Assembly: GCA_036346395.1 (NCBI GenBank)
Contig: CM070615.1
Location: forward strand, 7,693,534 to 7,757,533
Source: Hsuehochloa calcarea
Taxonomy: Eukaryota > Streptophyta > Magnoliopsida > Poales > Poaceae
DNA: 64,000 nucleotides
Reading direction: 5' to 3'
The position numbers and the translations under genes are program-made. The number at the start of each line of letters is the position of its first letter. Position 1 is the first letter of the stretch. Of this stretch, positions 24,901 to 35,800 are shown in pieces. The notes beneath the pieces are model-generated. The model was not told where the DNA came from. It saw nothing but the letters and a program-made list of their open reading frames with translations, and did no database searches.

Positions 24901-25480
24901 ATAATTTTACTAGCTATAGGTTGTACTTAAGCGTCATGCTAGTTTTGCTTAAATACTAGGGCATCAATTACCCTAATCATCATCTTTTAATTATGAAAAT
25001 GGTTTTGGGTAGTCATTGGAGGTGAATGACTGTAATATTTGAGCAAACTTAATTTTATACTTCTTAAAACTCTGATAACTTACTGTTACCACATCTGGGC
25101 GGATGATATGATGGTTGGTCTTTGTAGCACGAGAAATAGTAGAATGTGGTATGTACCGCCCAGATGACTTTAAAGACTTAATCATGTGATGTCCTCCTAA
25201 TGTAAAACAGTGCAACCACAAGTCTATAATGGTGTCAACCTGGCTAAATAATTTGTATCGACAGTGCGAGTTGCACCATTGGAGTGACCAACGAGTCATG
25301 TCGCTGGCGTAAGCCGTCGTGGACACAGGTCATGTCACCGTGTAAGCCGTCAGCATCCCCTAATCATCATCTTTTAATTATGAAAATGGTTTTGGGTAGT
25401 CATTGGAGGTGTGACTATATGTCGTAATATTTGAGGCCCAAGAGGGGTGCCGAGAAATAGTAGAATGTGGTATGTGTGGT
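24900..25480 (+). repeat. Gypsy LTR fragment with internal direct repeat
   Basis: The reverse complement of about 24900-25330 aligns by eye with 36890-37280 (shared words: tcattcaccaatgactg-cccaaaac, gcttaagtac, gtcctcctaatgtaaaac-agtgcaaccacaagtc). It is thus a piece of the same LTR family, here in the opposite orientation. A block of about 70 bp (24971-25042, 'taatcatcatcttttaatta...') recurs at 25356-25432 with its following 'gagaaatagtagaatgtggt', so the fragment is partly duplicated at about 385-bp spacing. Confidence 0.6.
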
Positions 25481-27111
25481 TAACATGTGATGGTGTGTAG
25501 GCGTAACCACCTCGCGATATAACCTTAGTGGGTGTAACTTACACTGGGAGATGGATTGTAAAGGCCTTATGATGATCTCTTTGACTCACATGTCTACAGA
25601 AACGTGTGGAGTACAACAAGATAATTATCTCTTGTGGGTAAAGTGTACAGTGTCGATGTTTGGAACTCTCGTCACCAAATGGACAAATAAAAATTATAAA
25701 AAGAAAATAGAGATTGCTATCTATTCGTCAAATAACTCAAAATGGTGATATATTTTGCAAAAGGGTATGCTCTGATTACAGGAAAAATGATTGTGAATAC
25801 ATGTGAATTAGGGTTTGAATCTGAATCTATATTTACAATGGCACATAGGCTAGGCTTTTATAGTTCTACAAGCATCGGCAGTTGATTGCAGTAGCGCCTC
25901 TTCACGTCAATGATTGCGTCCCTTTAAACCAATCACCACGTCCCATCATGGCGACCACTGTGTCTCCGAATGTAACAGCCAATACCTTCTCCACATGAGT
26001 TGTAATTAACCACATGTGGGCAACCGCCTTTTAGGACCTCCTCTGTTGGGGAGAGGTCTTGGAGTGATCCGAAGAGACTTCTCCAGAAGAGAGGTCCTGG
26101 AGTAGTCTAGAGTGGTCTGAAGGAAGGTTCCGGGCCCACCTTCTGATTGCTTAATTAATCCTGAACCCAACAAGCTAATTCAGGCCCAGTAGAGGATCTA
26201 GGTTATTTTCGAATAAAGGTATATCTGGATAACTTTGACTAGTCAACAATCTTTGTTAGCTAGCCCCTCAATTTGAAGTGAAAAATAACTTACTTGAGAA
26301 GGAGGTTATAAAATTATAATTGGAAGTAAAACATTTCCAACTGACACTCTATTTAACCAGAAATAGACTTAGTCAAGAAGGTAATATCACTTGAGTTGTA
26401 AAATTACAACTACTTTTCCCGAGAAGATAGAAAGAGCAGTGTCAACCATATTTATTTGTGAAAACAATTCTCGAAGAGACGGTTATGATTCGTCTTTCAA
26501 CGATTTATTAGGACCATATTCTAATAAAATATTATCCTTTGGACTTTCGTCTTCAATTCCGCCATAAGTTGTTGGTCTATAAATAACCACTACGAGGGGC
26601 AAGACTTAAGAAGAATTTCTTCAAAAGATTTCTACCTTTCCAATCTCTATTTTATTTTTGAATACTCACCTTCAAACTCCTTCAGTTCGAGTAGATGATG
26701 TACCATGATAACAGAGATCATGAAAAAAAAATACAAACTTTGTAGAACAAATTTGACTTTTTGACCACCTTAAAGTTATGATCTTTGGATTTTATTCTTC
26801 CAAGGTGGTCAAGAAGCCAATTTATTCTATGAAGTTTTCCATAAATTAGTGGAAGGAAAATTCTGATGATCAGGTGAACACTTGTCAGAGCACATGTTAA
26901 GGCAATTTCCATTTTAAACGTATTATACTTTTTACTCACGATGATTATGGGATAAATATAACTTTGGAAAAAGGGAAAAACTTTTCAACTGCTTTTTCTC
27001 GCACATCTCTGACATGTGGAACAACTTTCTTGATTGGATATGAGCTGGCATGTCCCCATTGGTCGAGGTGCAGTTGTTACATCCTTGAGGTAGTGGATTT
27101 TAAATGCACCA
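25481..27111. other. No gene seen; probable decayed LTR or transposon flank
   Basis: AT-rich sequence with no homologous frame on either strand. It leads into the microsatellite and then the PF04195 gene, so part may be the upstream region of that transposon. Confidence 0.4.
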
Positions 27112-27131
27112 AGAGAGAGAGAGAGAGAGAG

Positions 27132-27190
<59 letters not shown>
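27112..27190. repeat. Compound microsatellite (GA)n(TA)n
   Basis: About 12 GA units run straight into about 27 TA units. Open frames reading Tyr-Ile repeats across it are artefacts. Confidence 0.97.
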
Positions 27191-27191
<1 letters not shown>

Positions 27192-27620
27192 GGATCTTTA
27201 TCATTCCTTGGGCACGATTTACCCTTGCCGTTTTTACTTTCCCCATTCACCGAGAGCCTTTTGTCCTCCACAAACCTTCGAAATGAAGAATTCCTCAGTC
27301 CACGAGTGAACCGAGACAATGGTGGGATGGAAATCGTCAATGCTGTCTGCGGAGGAGCTCAAAGGATTGGAGCAAGATGGACATCTACTAAAGAAGGCTC
27401 TTCTCGAGTGGCATGCGCTAGGGAGGGAGATTGAGCCATGCCCTCCGGCCGGTTTCACGGTACTCTTCGTGCCCTATCTCTGGGAAGGCCTCCATTTACC
27501 CGAGAATGATTTTTTGATTGAAATTCTTAATCATTATGGAATAGAACTAGTTCATCTTGTACCGAATTCAATTCTGGTACTTAGCGTCTTTGCCCATATG
27601 TTTGAGGTGTTTTTAGGAAT

Positions 27621-30600
27621 TGTCGGGACCCAAAAATACAATTTTGGACCCTCTATGTATAATGCACTAGTCCCGGATCGCGCTAGCACACAAGTATCAA
27701 CATAGATGAATATCTATCCACACAAGACGATTAATAAAATAAATAACTAATTTAAATAGTAATTAATGGTTTTGACCTTATGGTCGAGTTTACATTTATT
27801 AAGCCCCGCAGGGCTGGCAATAGAGAAATAAGCAGCAGCGGAACCAAAATTAAACTCCAGCGAAATCCAACCAATTCACCACAGGCAACCAACTCGGATT
27901 AAGACCCTAACGATCAGTACCTTCGTAGAACTCCTCCTCAAATACAGGCGAAGACTCCTCCACTTCTGTTGAATATTTGAAGCAAGTATGAGGACACAAC
28001 CGTACTCGCAAATCATACCACATAATGTAATTTATAGATGATGGTTTATTCCAAAGGAATGACTTCTGTGGTTCTTTTGCAGAAATGTAACATTTACAAT
28101 TGAATACAAATAATAGATTGAAAATAATATTTAAAACAAATAAGCAATAATAATTTGGCATTTGTTTTCACAAAGGACACATAGTCTAAACAAGTTATTC
28201 ACACAGCCATATGACTTAGATCACACAGCTCTCTTTCCAAATATTTTATGAAAATCTAACCCTCATGTGAAATCTCCGAGCATGTACATGATCCGGACAC
28301 AGCTATTCGAATAGATTGATTAACACTCTGCAGAGATTGTATACTTTACCAACACGATATAATCAGTGTAGCTTGCACTAATTATAACATAACCTTTCAA
28401 AAACTTTATCTCAATCATTAACACCCCCGATGTGCTTTATCGGTATCCAATTTATGCACACAGCTCTTGCTACGACACACACCGTTGGACAGGGAAGCGG
28501 CGAACCATCCCACGATGTGAGGATCACACCTCCACCCTGGCACACAGTCTAACCTATAATCTGAGTTATCAATGTCAAGACTCCATAACCTACTAAGTTA
28601 GGCGCGTCCCATCAAGCGTGTGGTTGTACAGAAGACCCAATTCAATGGTACATAAAGTTAAGTCCTTAATTCACCAAAACAAGATTCCTTAATTCACCAA
28701 AACAAGATTTCTAATTTCTAACTAATGTCACACAAACAAATATTCCCATGCACACAGCTTCCACCATATCACACAGTATCCACCACTTGCCTCAGTCTAA
28801 ATCTTTTCTCACTCTGTTGGTTAAGTGCAACACATACCATCAACGAGTAATAGCACACAGCGCATACAGTTTTATCACACAGTTCCATACTCACTTAGTC
28901 AAGTTTATATTTGCAACTCAAATGAAATGATGACTCGTAGTATTGTTAAGCAATCTACTCATATCTAACCAATCCACGTTGGTGCTACGATAATATCAAC
29001 TAATAATGAACCAGGGTGACAAAAGATCACGACATAATAATAGACAAGGTGAATGTAACAAATTGGATTATTAACTAAACTCAAAAATATTTTAATAAAT
29101 ACTTAAAATATAATGCAATAATTTGAATCAAAGTACTTTAGAAATTGGGTCCAACATGATCAAAGGTATAACTTTCCTTGGAATAGGTCTAGGTACTGGC
29201 CTTGATCTTGGTGCACTCCTTCTTCAAAAGTCCTCGATGTATCAACGTCTGCTCGCAAACGAAACAAATAATAAATAAATAAATAACAGATATAAAACAA
29301 ACTCAAAAACTTTAAAAAAATCAGATAAATAGAGCTCGAATTTAAATAAATTTAGGAATTTGAATGGGCTCAATCAGAGTTCGGTGATGAAGATATGGCC
29401 TTTGGAAGATCAAAACTAAAGAAAATACCCTAAATTGGAATTTCTGGGATTATCCGAATTATTGTTCTACTAAAAATTCCGGATATGATGTCATGCTGAC
29501 ATTAGCCCTGTTTTTTGGATTTAAAATAAATCTGGCAAAATGGCTGCTGAGGTTGACATGTGGGCCCTCGGTCTATGGGTCTACAGGTGCACGAGTTTGT
29601 AGAATAGTGGATCTGACAAGTGGGACCCATTGCCAGTGGCCCATCTTTTCGTGGATTGGGTCACTGGAGATTGGATCTGGGAATTGGTGAACCGTGCCAC
29701 GCACGCGCTCACGTGGACGCTAACACGACACCAGGCACGCGACACGCAGACGCGAAAGCTGATGTGGCTGCCAACGTGGACTACCACGTCATCCCAACGG
29801 CGATAGAGGCTCGGGAACCGATGGTCATCAGTGAACGGCGGATCCTCGCCGTCGGTAGGTGGTACCATTGGGTAGAGGGGACTCATACGAACTCGATGAT
29901 GCACTCACGGGCGCAAGAGGATGATTGGGCAGGCTAGCGGTGAGGCTTAGGCGGCAGCGAAGGCATGGGCTCAACGGGATCTGCTCTCGTAGATGCTCCG
30001 GTGGAACCAAGGCGACCAGGATGTAACCCTCATCCGTGCGATGTCGAAGGTGTAGACCACGAGGCTCGGGCAGCTCTGGTTGCGGCAGAATCGCTCGTCG
30101 GAGTTTCAGCTCAGATCCTTCTTTGAGCTCTCTCAGCTGCTAGGGTTCGATGCTCGAGCTTTGGCGACTAGGGCTTGGGTGTGGATGCCAAGGGATCGCC
30201 TCCCTTTTATACGCGACCAAGTAGGAAAGTCCAGGGCACAAACGCCCAAAACGGCCTCGCAGCGGCGGAACAGAACCCTTAACGGATTCGTGGATGATAA
30301 ACAGTAGATTTGGTGGGCTTGCTTTTCAGCGAACGTGGCTCAGACGAGATCGCGTGATGAACGAAGCTAGCACAGCTGACTAGTGGGACCGGGTGTGGGC
30401 GTGCTGAGGGAAGGAGAGACTAACAGGTGGGGACCACTTGTTTGAGGAGGCGGGCGCAGGCGCAACCGCACTGGGCGCACAGTTCTGGGCCGCATAAGGA
30501 TGGGGCGGAAAGGAAACAGGTTGGGTTTTGGCCCGAACACTGTTCTGAGATTTTAATTTAGTTTTTCTTTTTAGAAAATACCAGAAAATCCAAATAACAA

Positions 30601-30829
30601 ATAAACTCAGAAAAATTCTAGAAAAATCAAGAAAATATATCCAATCACATAGAATCCAAATAAAATAGTCTTGATAATTGTTGATGTTGGAATTAATTAT
30701 ATTAAATTATTTTGATATTGAAAGTCCATGTTAGGCTTTAATTAAAATTCAAATAAAATCCAAATGGTGAATTTTCCAACTAATAACCAATAAAAGATTT
30801 TTAAAAGCTCAGAAAATTGGGATGTTATA
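27621..30829 (-). mobile_element. Solo LTR, Ty3/Gypsy-like, 3.2 kb, with target duplication
   Basis: The insert begins TGTCGGGACC and ends GGGATGTTATA, with a 5-bp direct repeat GGAAT on both sides (27616-27620 and 30830-30834). Removing it restores one continuous reading frame of the host transposon gene, which independently proves the boundaries. On the minus strand it reads TATAACATCCC..., close to the TGTAACATCCC start of the LTR at 3137; the terminal base seems mutated (TATA for TGTA). It has a TATA box at 30202-30214 and a GC-rich segment after the promoter. There is no internal region, so it is a solo LTR left by LTR-LTR recombination. Confidence 0.9.
30202..30214 (-). promoter_or_regulatory. 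LTR TATA box
   Basis: Minus strand GCGTATAAAAGGG followed by AGGCGATCCC, matching the arrangement in the LTR at 3137-6431. Confidence 0.55.
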
Positions 30830-33017
30830 GGAATAGCCCCTACTTTGCATTTGTTTAGGTTTTATTACCAAATCATTCGCAACAAGAAAGGTGTTGATGA
30901 TGTGGGCTCTTTTTACTTTAAATTCCAAGATACCAACAAGAGGGTGTTTCCCTTCTTGGGTACCACAAGTGCCAGCCAAACATGGAACAAAGAATACTTT
31001 TATTTTGCTGTTCCAAAGGAGAGTAGGATTATTTACAGTCAGAATGCACCACCGGAGTGGTCCTCAAAAAGCCGAGCTGCTGACAAGGAGATCAAGCTCT
31101 CCAATGATGAGAAGAGTGTGGTCCAAGTGATCAACAACTTTGTAAGGAGGGGGTCTAACTGGACGAAAAGTTGTCCATGACTTCCTCAAGAACAAGATCT
31201 TTCCTCTCCAAAAGAGATATATTATCTTGTGATTATGACATACTAGATAATGGTAATAATCCATTCACCTTTTCACTCGAACTAAATTTTCATAGTTGAA
31301 GTAAAGTAACTTTTCATTATATTGCACCTTTTTGAATGATGAGGTCCTTGCTATAGCCTCAGTCCTGTTAAAGGATCGGGTTCTAGACAAGGAACCAATC
31401 GATTTAGAAGCACAACCTCCAAGCTTGATTGAGGATGCCTTATCACTTAGGAAAGATCGCAAAGTGGTAAGTACTCACAAGAATTGTGAGACATGAGAAG
31501 TGATTTTTACTTTATGTCTAACTTATGTTTTATGAACAAATGACATCAAATAAGCGTCTCATATCGATGTTGGTGCAAGCTCTAAGCCTCCTTCAGCAAA
31601 GAATGCAAGGATAAGTTCCAAGCCTTCTGGTGCGCCAAAGAAGACGAAACTTGCACAAGATTTGATCTCAATTCCTCAGGAGCCTCCTACCTTAACTCCA
31701 TCTCCAATTCTTTCGGAACCTCCTACCCGCGAGGTATTAAAAACCAAAGTTAAAATTTTAGTTTCTCGATATGCTTCTAGCCCCCAGCCAACACCTGCTA
31801 CATCAATTTTTGTGGTTGAGGTGGTATAGGGCGAAGGATCATCAAAGGAGTCCGAAGAGGAAATTTCACTTCACGGGCTCCAAGGCTAAGGACCTCCTTG
31901 GCCTTGGTTCCTTCTTTGTTATAGCTAATGGAACAACCCACTTTCACCATTAATGAGGACTTCATGGCACTCTTTAACGAAAGTGGCTTCGAGATCGAGT
32001 AAGTTATTCGATAATAACTATATAATTTTGGCTCATAATGACCAATCGTCTCTTTTCTTTTAATCTTTTTTGCCGTCGAACCGAAAAGTGGACAACTAAT
32101 AGCTCAAGAATAAACTTCACCACCCATCGTACCAGCAATGGCAAAATCTCCGGCAGTAGAGATTCTGCCACTAGAAATACCTCCTAGGACCACTGAGGAA
32201 GTGGTCCGGATGTCCTAACTACAGTTACTAGGACATCCAGCGAGATGCAACAGGGCACGGAGGTCCAAACAGAAGTGATCTCCCAAGAGGATCAGACAGG
32301 AGAAGTGATCCATGGGTCCACTTTAATAGGCGTGGACCATAAGACCACACGGTCAGAGGAGGTGGTCCATGATGCCACTGAAAATCAAGATGAAGATGAT
32401 CATATCTTATTAAACTTTTTATCTTGTAAATTTTATTTTGAATTTATCAGTATAGACCTGACTCATAGAATGTCTTAGGAGTCGCAAGATACTAGATCTA
32501 ATCCAATTAGAATAGTTTTTCATTTGGTTCAATTGGATCAATCCAAAAATGAAGTTCCTCTCGAAGAGTTCTCCTTCCAGAACCGAAAAGAAGGACATCC
32601 AAGACCTCATGACGTTTGTCAAAAGGTGTTGGAAAGTCAATGTTGCAATGATTGGGGAGATCAAAACTTTCGCAGAGGAGAAAGAGAAGTAATTACATAA
32701 AGTTATTATTCAATCATAAGATTCCCATTAAATAATTAACTTACGCTTTTATTTACACTATAGGGAGTGTTTACTGCCAAAAGCCGAAAAAGAAAATATT
32801 GAGTTAGTACTTCACACGCTTAGATTGAAATTGTCTGCGGCGGAGAAAAGATATTGGAGGAGTGCGATGACCATAGCAGGAAAAATCGAAGAGATCCGTC
32901 TCTTGACTAAAAAAAAGGAAAAGTTACAAGAGATCCTGGGCTAGCAATCAAAAGAGAGCCACAACCACTTTGAACAAACACGGTGCTCCTTAAGGAGAAG
33001 AAAGGTAAAGAATTGTT

Positions 33018-33525
33018 TGTGATACTTCACAGACAGTTCTTAACAAGAGCCATCTGTGATAATTGCAATAATTACAGATGGTTTTAATAAGAACCGTCTG
33101 TAATACTTCACAAGTTCTTAACAAGATTCGTCTGTGATAATTGCAATTATCGCAGCGGCTCTTGTTAAGAACCGTCTGTGAAGTATTACAGACGGTTCTT
33201 ATTAAAATCGTCTGTGATTATTGCAATTATCACAGACGAATCGTTGTTAAGAACCGTCTGTGAAGTATCACAAACGGTTCTGATTAAAACCGTCTGTGAT
33301 TATTGCAATTATCACAGACGACTCTTGTTAAGAACTGTCTGTGAAGTTTCACATACGATTCTTATTAAAAACCGTCTGTGGTAATAATGAATCACAGACG
33401 ATTATAGCCATTGTTAGTAACAAAGACGGTCACACTTGTAAAACCGTCTGTGATAATTACAACACCGACGATTTCTAGAAACAGTCTGTAGTGAGGCATC
33501 CAGAATAGCATGTTTTCTAGTAGTG
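33018..33525 (-). mobile_element. CACTA (En/Spm) terminus with subterminal inverted-repeat array
   Basis: At 33511-33525 the minus strand reads CACTACTAGAAAACA, a standard CACTA terminus. Inside it, from 33018 to about 33480, a motif of the type ACAGACGGTTCTTA / AACCGTCTGTGA recurs about ten times in both orientations, mixed with palindromic gataattgcaattatc. Such arrays are transposase-binding subterminal repeats. If 33526-33528 (tct) is the 3-bp target duplication, the other end should be a plus-strand CACTAC preceded by tct; I did not find it in the window. Confidence 0.8.
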
Positions 33526-34560
33526 TCTCTTGCTTGCACGTCTTCCTGATTCACGTGGTAGAATTTTTTAATTACCAGCTGGTGTAGCCTACTCATATCC
33601 CTACATTTATCATGCCATTTTATGCCATTGTTGACCAATCAAATTGTGAAGTGGCTATCCAAATACCATTTTGCTCTTGCCATCGTCTTCTTCCTTCTTC
33701 TCAATCGAGACAGAGAGGAGGGAGAGAAACACACACAGAGAGAGATGAGAGGCGTGGTTACGACGGTGGAACAGAGATGATGTCGAGCGCCTGGCGTGTT
33801 CTCGGGCGACGCAAAGACAAGGGAGGTGTTTGGAAGTGCGGAGGTGGAGGAGGATGACTGGAACAGGCATAGACGATGTGACTGGCGTGGAGAGAGAGAA
33901 AAAGGGCGGCGGTGGATATGAGTAGAATCGACAGAATAGTGCAAGCATGGAATGTTCCCAGATGATGGGATTCTGTTTTTGTGGACAAGCGTGGCAGAGG
34001 AGATCTTAGGGAGGATGGCGTCGACGGCGGGTGTGACGGTGAGTGGGAGGATGGTGGTAACGATCCACGGTGGAGGGGACGACTGAAGGTGGTGGGGATC
34101 GGCTTCAGCTCGATGAGGCTCACCTCATGATGTGGACAACTTGGCAAGAGGACGTCGGAGGCAATGGGGGTGGCTGGGGGAGGGAGGCAGTTGGGGGAGG
34201 GGCGCGGTAGGCAGAGGGAGGCACTCGGGGGAGGGAGGAGGCGGCTGGGGGAGGGCCAAGGTGGGCAGAGGGAGGCGCCTGGGGGAGGGAGGTGGCAGCA
34301 AGGGGAGGGGCACGATGGGCAGAGGAAGAGGAGGAGGCGACCGGGGTAGGGAGTGGTGCGGCGAGCGGAGGGGGATGAGGTGGCAGTTGGGGGAAGGAGG
34401 AAGAGAAAGGGGATGGAGGGGAATAAGATGAGGGCAATTTGGGCATTTTGGCAAAATTGACGATAAAAATCTAACAGAGTCGACGGCAATGGCAAAAAAA
34501 AAAGTGAAATGTAATTGCATGAAAAGGAAATATAGTTTTGCAATGGCCAATGGTGAAGGA
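33526..34560. repeat. G-rich minisatellite region, no gene
   Basis: From about 34160 to 34400 the plus strand is an imperfect array of ggcagtTGGGGGAGGG-like units, rich in runs of three to five G. 33700-33760 has AG/AC-rich low complexity. The long open frames, including about 280 codons on the minus strand, are Pro/Ser/Leu-rich composition artefacts. No gene is supported. Confidence 0.6.
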
Positions 34561-35300
34561 GCTTCCTACGATTCGTGCGGCTCCATGCTTTCAGATTTGT
34601 GCGTAGCATCCCTCCTTTGCATTACTCACGAGGAAACTCACACGGTAATACCTGACCACCTTGAGCGTCCATCCAATGAGCATTGGGTTCTTCACAGGGT
34701 TATGATGACTTGGTTAGCTACACAAATTTTTCCCGCGCTCTGTGTACTATATAATGCTAGTATGCTAACACGAAAGCTCTGTGAAGTAGTAGGCCACATG
34801 AGTCTGACAGAAGCAGATATGATGAATTATTACTTGGATTTGTTCAGCTTTATTTGTTTGAGATATTAGAGAAAACCAAACCAAATGGCATAATAAATCG
34901 CTGATCTTCCGATGTACGATTTTTTATGTATATTTTGAATTGATCGCCCTGATGATATTTTATTTCTTCTTAACTCTCTTTTTTGGCGAGGTAGTTCATG
35001 TTATGAATCTAATTAACTTCCTTGAACAACGGTGCAGGGGCCTTCCAACTCGAGGCTCTCCGCGCCGCTGACGCCATTGAACAGAGAAGTGTGTATCGGT
35101 GACCTTCATCTTCAGGCCGACGAGAGGAGAAGCAAGTTGCAAAATTGCGCTCACTGACACTTTTGTTAACTTTTGCTGCTTGATGAGGTTCTGTGATTTG
35201 ACACAGAGCCGAAAGTAGTGTACCAGAAGGTCAGGGAGAGGGCAAGAATGGAATTGTGGCTAACATTCATGTCATGGCTGTGCAAATGGAGTTGAATGCT
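34560..35300. repeat. Dispersed unit, copy 1 of 3
   Basis: Matches 41390-41930 over about 500 bp (shared: gtgcgtagcatccc, cgaaagctct, gatattagagaaaaccaaac, gttcatgtt-tgaatct, gaggctctc-gc-ccgctga) and a later part matches about 42714-42800 (gcttgatgaggtt-tgtgatttga). The deadenylase-like stretch present between those parts at 41950-42330 is absent here. No intact frame. Confidence 0.6.
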
Positions 35301-35800
35301 GTCTGATGTCTAGTACTACTTGACCGAACAAGAGCAAATGCAGAGAGAGCACACATGCTGGGAGGCTTCTTGTTTAACATCGATTTGTCTGATGATCTGC
35401 TGGTACCTTCCAATTAATCCAAGAGATCAGAAGTGGATACATTACAAATGATCGATGACATATGTCAATTAATTATACTAATTTATTGAGAAGAACAAAA
35501 CATATGGTGCTAGCACTGTATGGTTGAAATTGGGTGCTATGTTCTCTGCGATCTGCCGGTGGCGTACTTTCTCGAGAGCGTCGCAGGCTTTTCTTGAGGT
35601 TGTCCTGAGTCGACGATCGAGGCCGCTTCTCCTGCGTCGACTCTGACGAATCCATCTTCACAGCTTCACCTCCCAAACCTTCGATTGAATCCACTCATTC
35701 AGTTAACATGTAGGGATTCAGATTTTTCAATTCGGATTTCTCTGTGAAAACATCATACTATTCTCTGAATCAGTAGATAACACTTCACAGACACATTGTT
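35301..35800. other. Intergenic, nothing recognised
   Basis: Short open frames without homology or codon structure. No repeat match was noticed. Confidence 0.4.

Larger units (their letters stand above)
27319..33000 (+). pseudogene. PF04195-type ('gypsy-type') transposon gene split by a solo LTR
   Basis: The ATG at 27319 opens a frame with the PF04195 signature: PPAGFTVLFVPYLWEG, then LPENDFL, then LVPNSIL. It breaks at 27620 in ...FLG, and the same frame resumes at 30835 with APTLHLFRFYY after a 3.2-kb LTR insertion. It continues to about 31160, where a frame slip occurs in the conserved 'VVHDFL...PLQ' stretch. Downstream, exon-like coding pieces with intron-like gaps follow (about 31331-31455, 31545-31735, 31830-32000, 32230-32460, 32770-32940), charged and coiled-coil-rich as in this family. 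The gene is dead through insertion and frameshift. It ends just before the CACTA subterminal repeats, so it may be cargo of that element. Confidence 0.75.

Noticed and set aside
26964..27434. Frame of 156 codons with Tyr-Ile repeats
   Set aside because: It crosses the (GA)n(TA)n microsatellite; the real start of the transposon gene is the ATG at 27319 in another frame.
33018..33480. Regularly spaced repeats looked at as a CRISPR array
   Set aside because: Repeats alternate in orientation, spacing is irregular, and the block ends in a CACTA terminus in plant nuclear DNA.
33758..34609. Minus-strand frame of 283 codons
   Set aside because: Pro/Ser/Leu low-complexity product of the G-rich minisatellite; no domain or splice structure.
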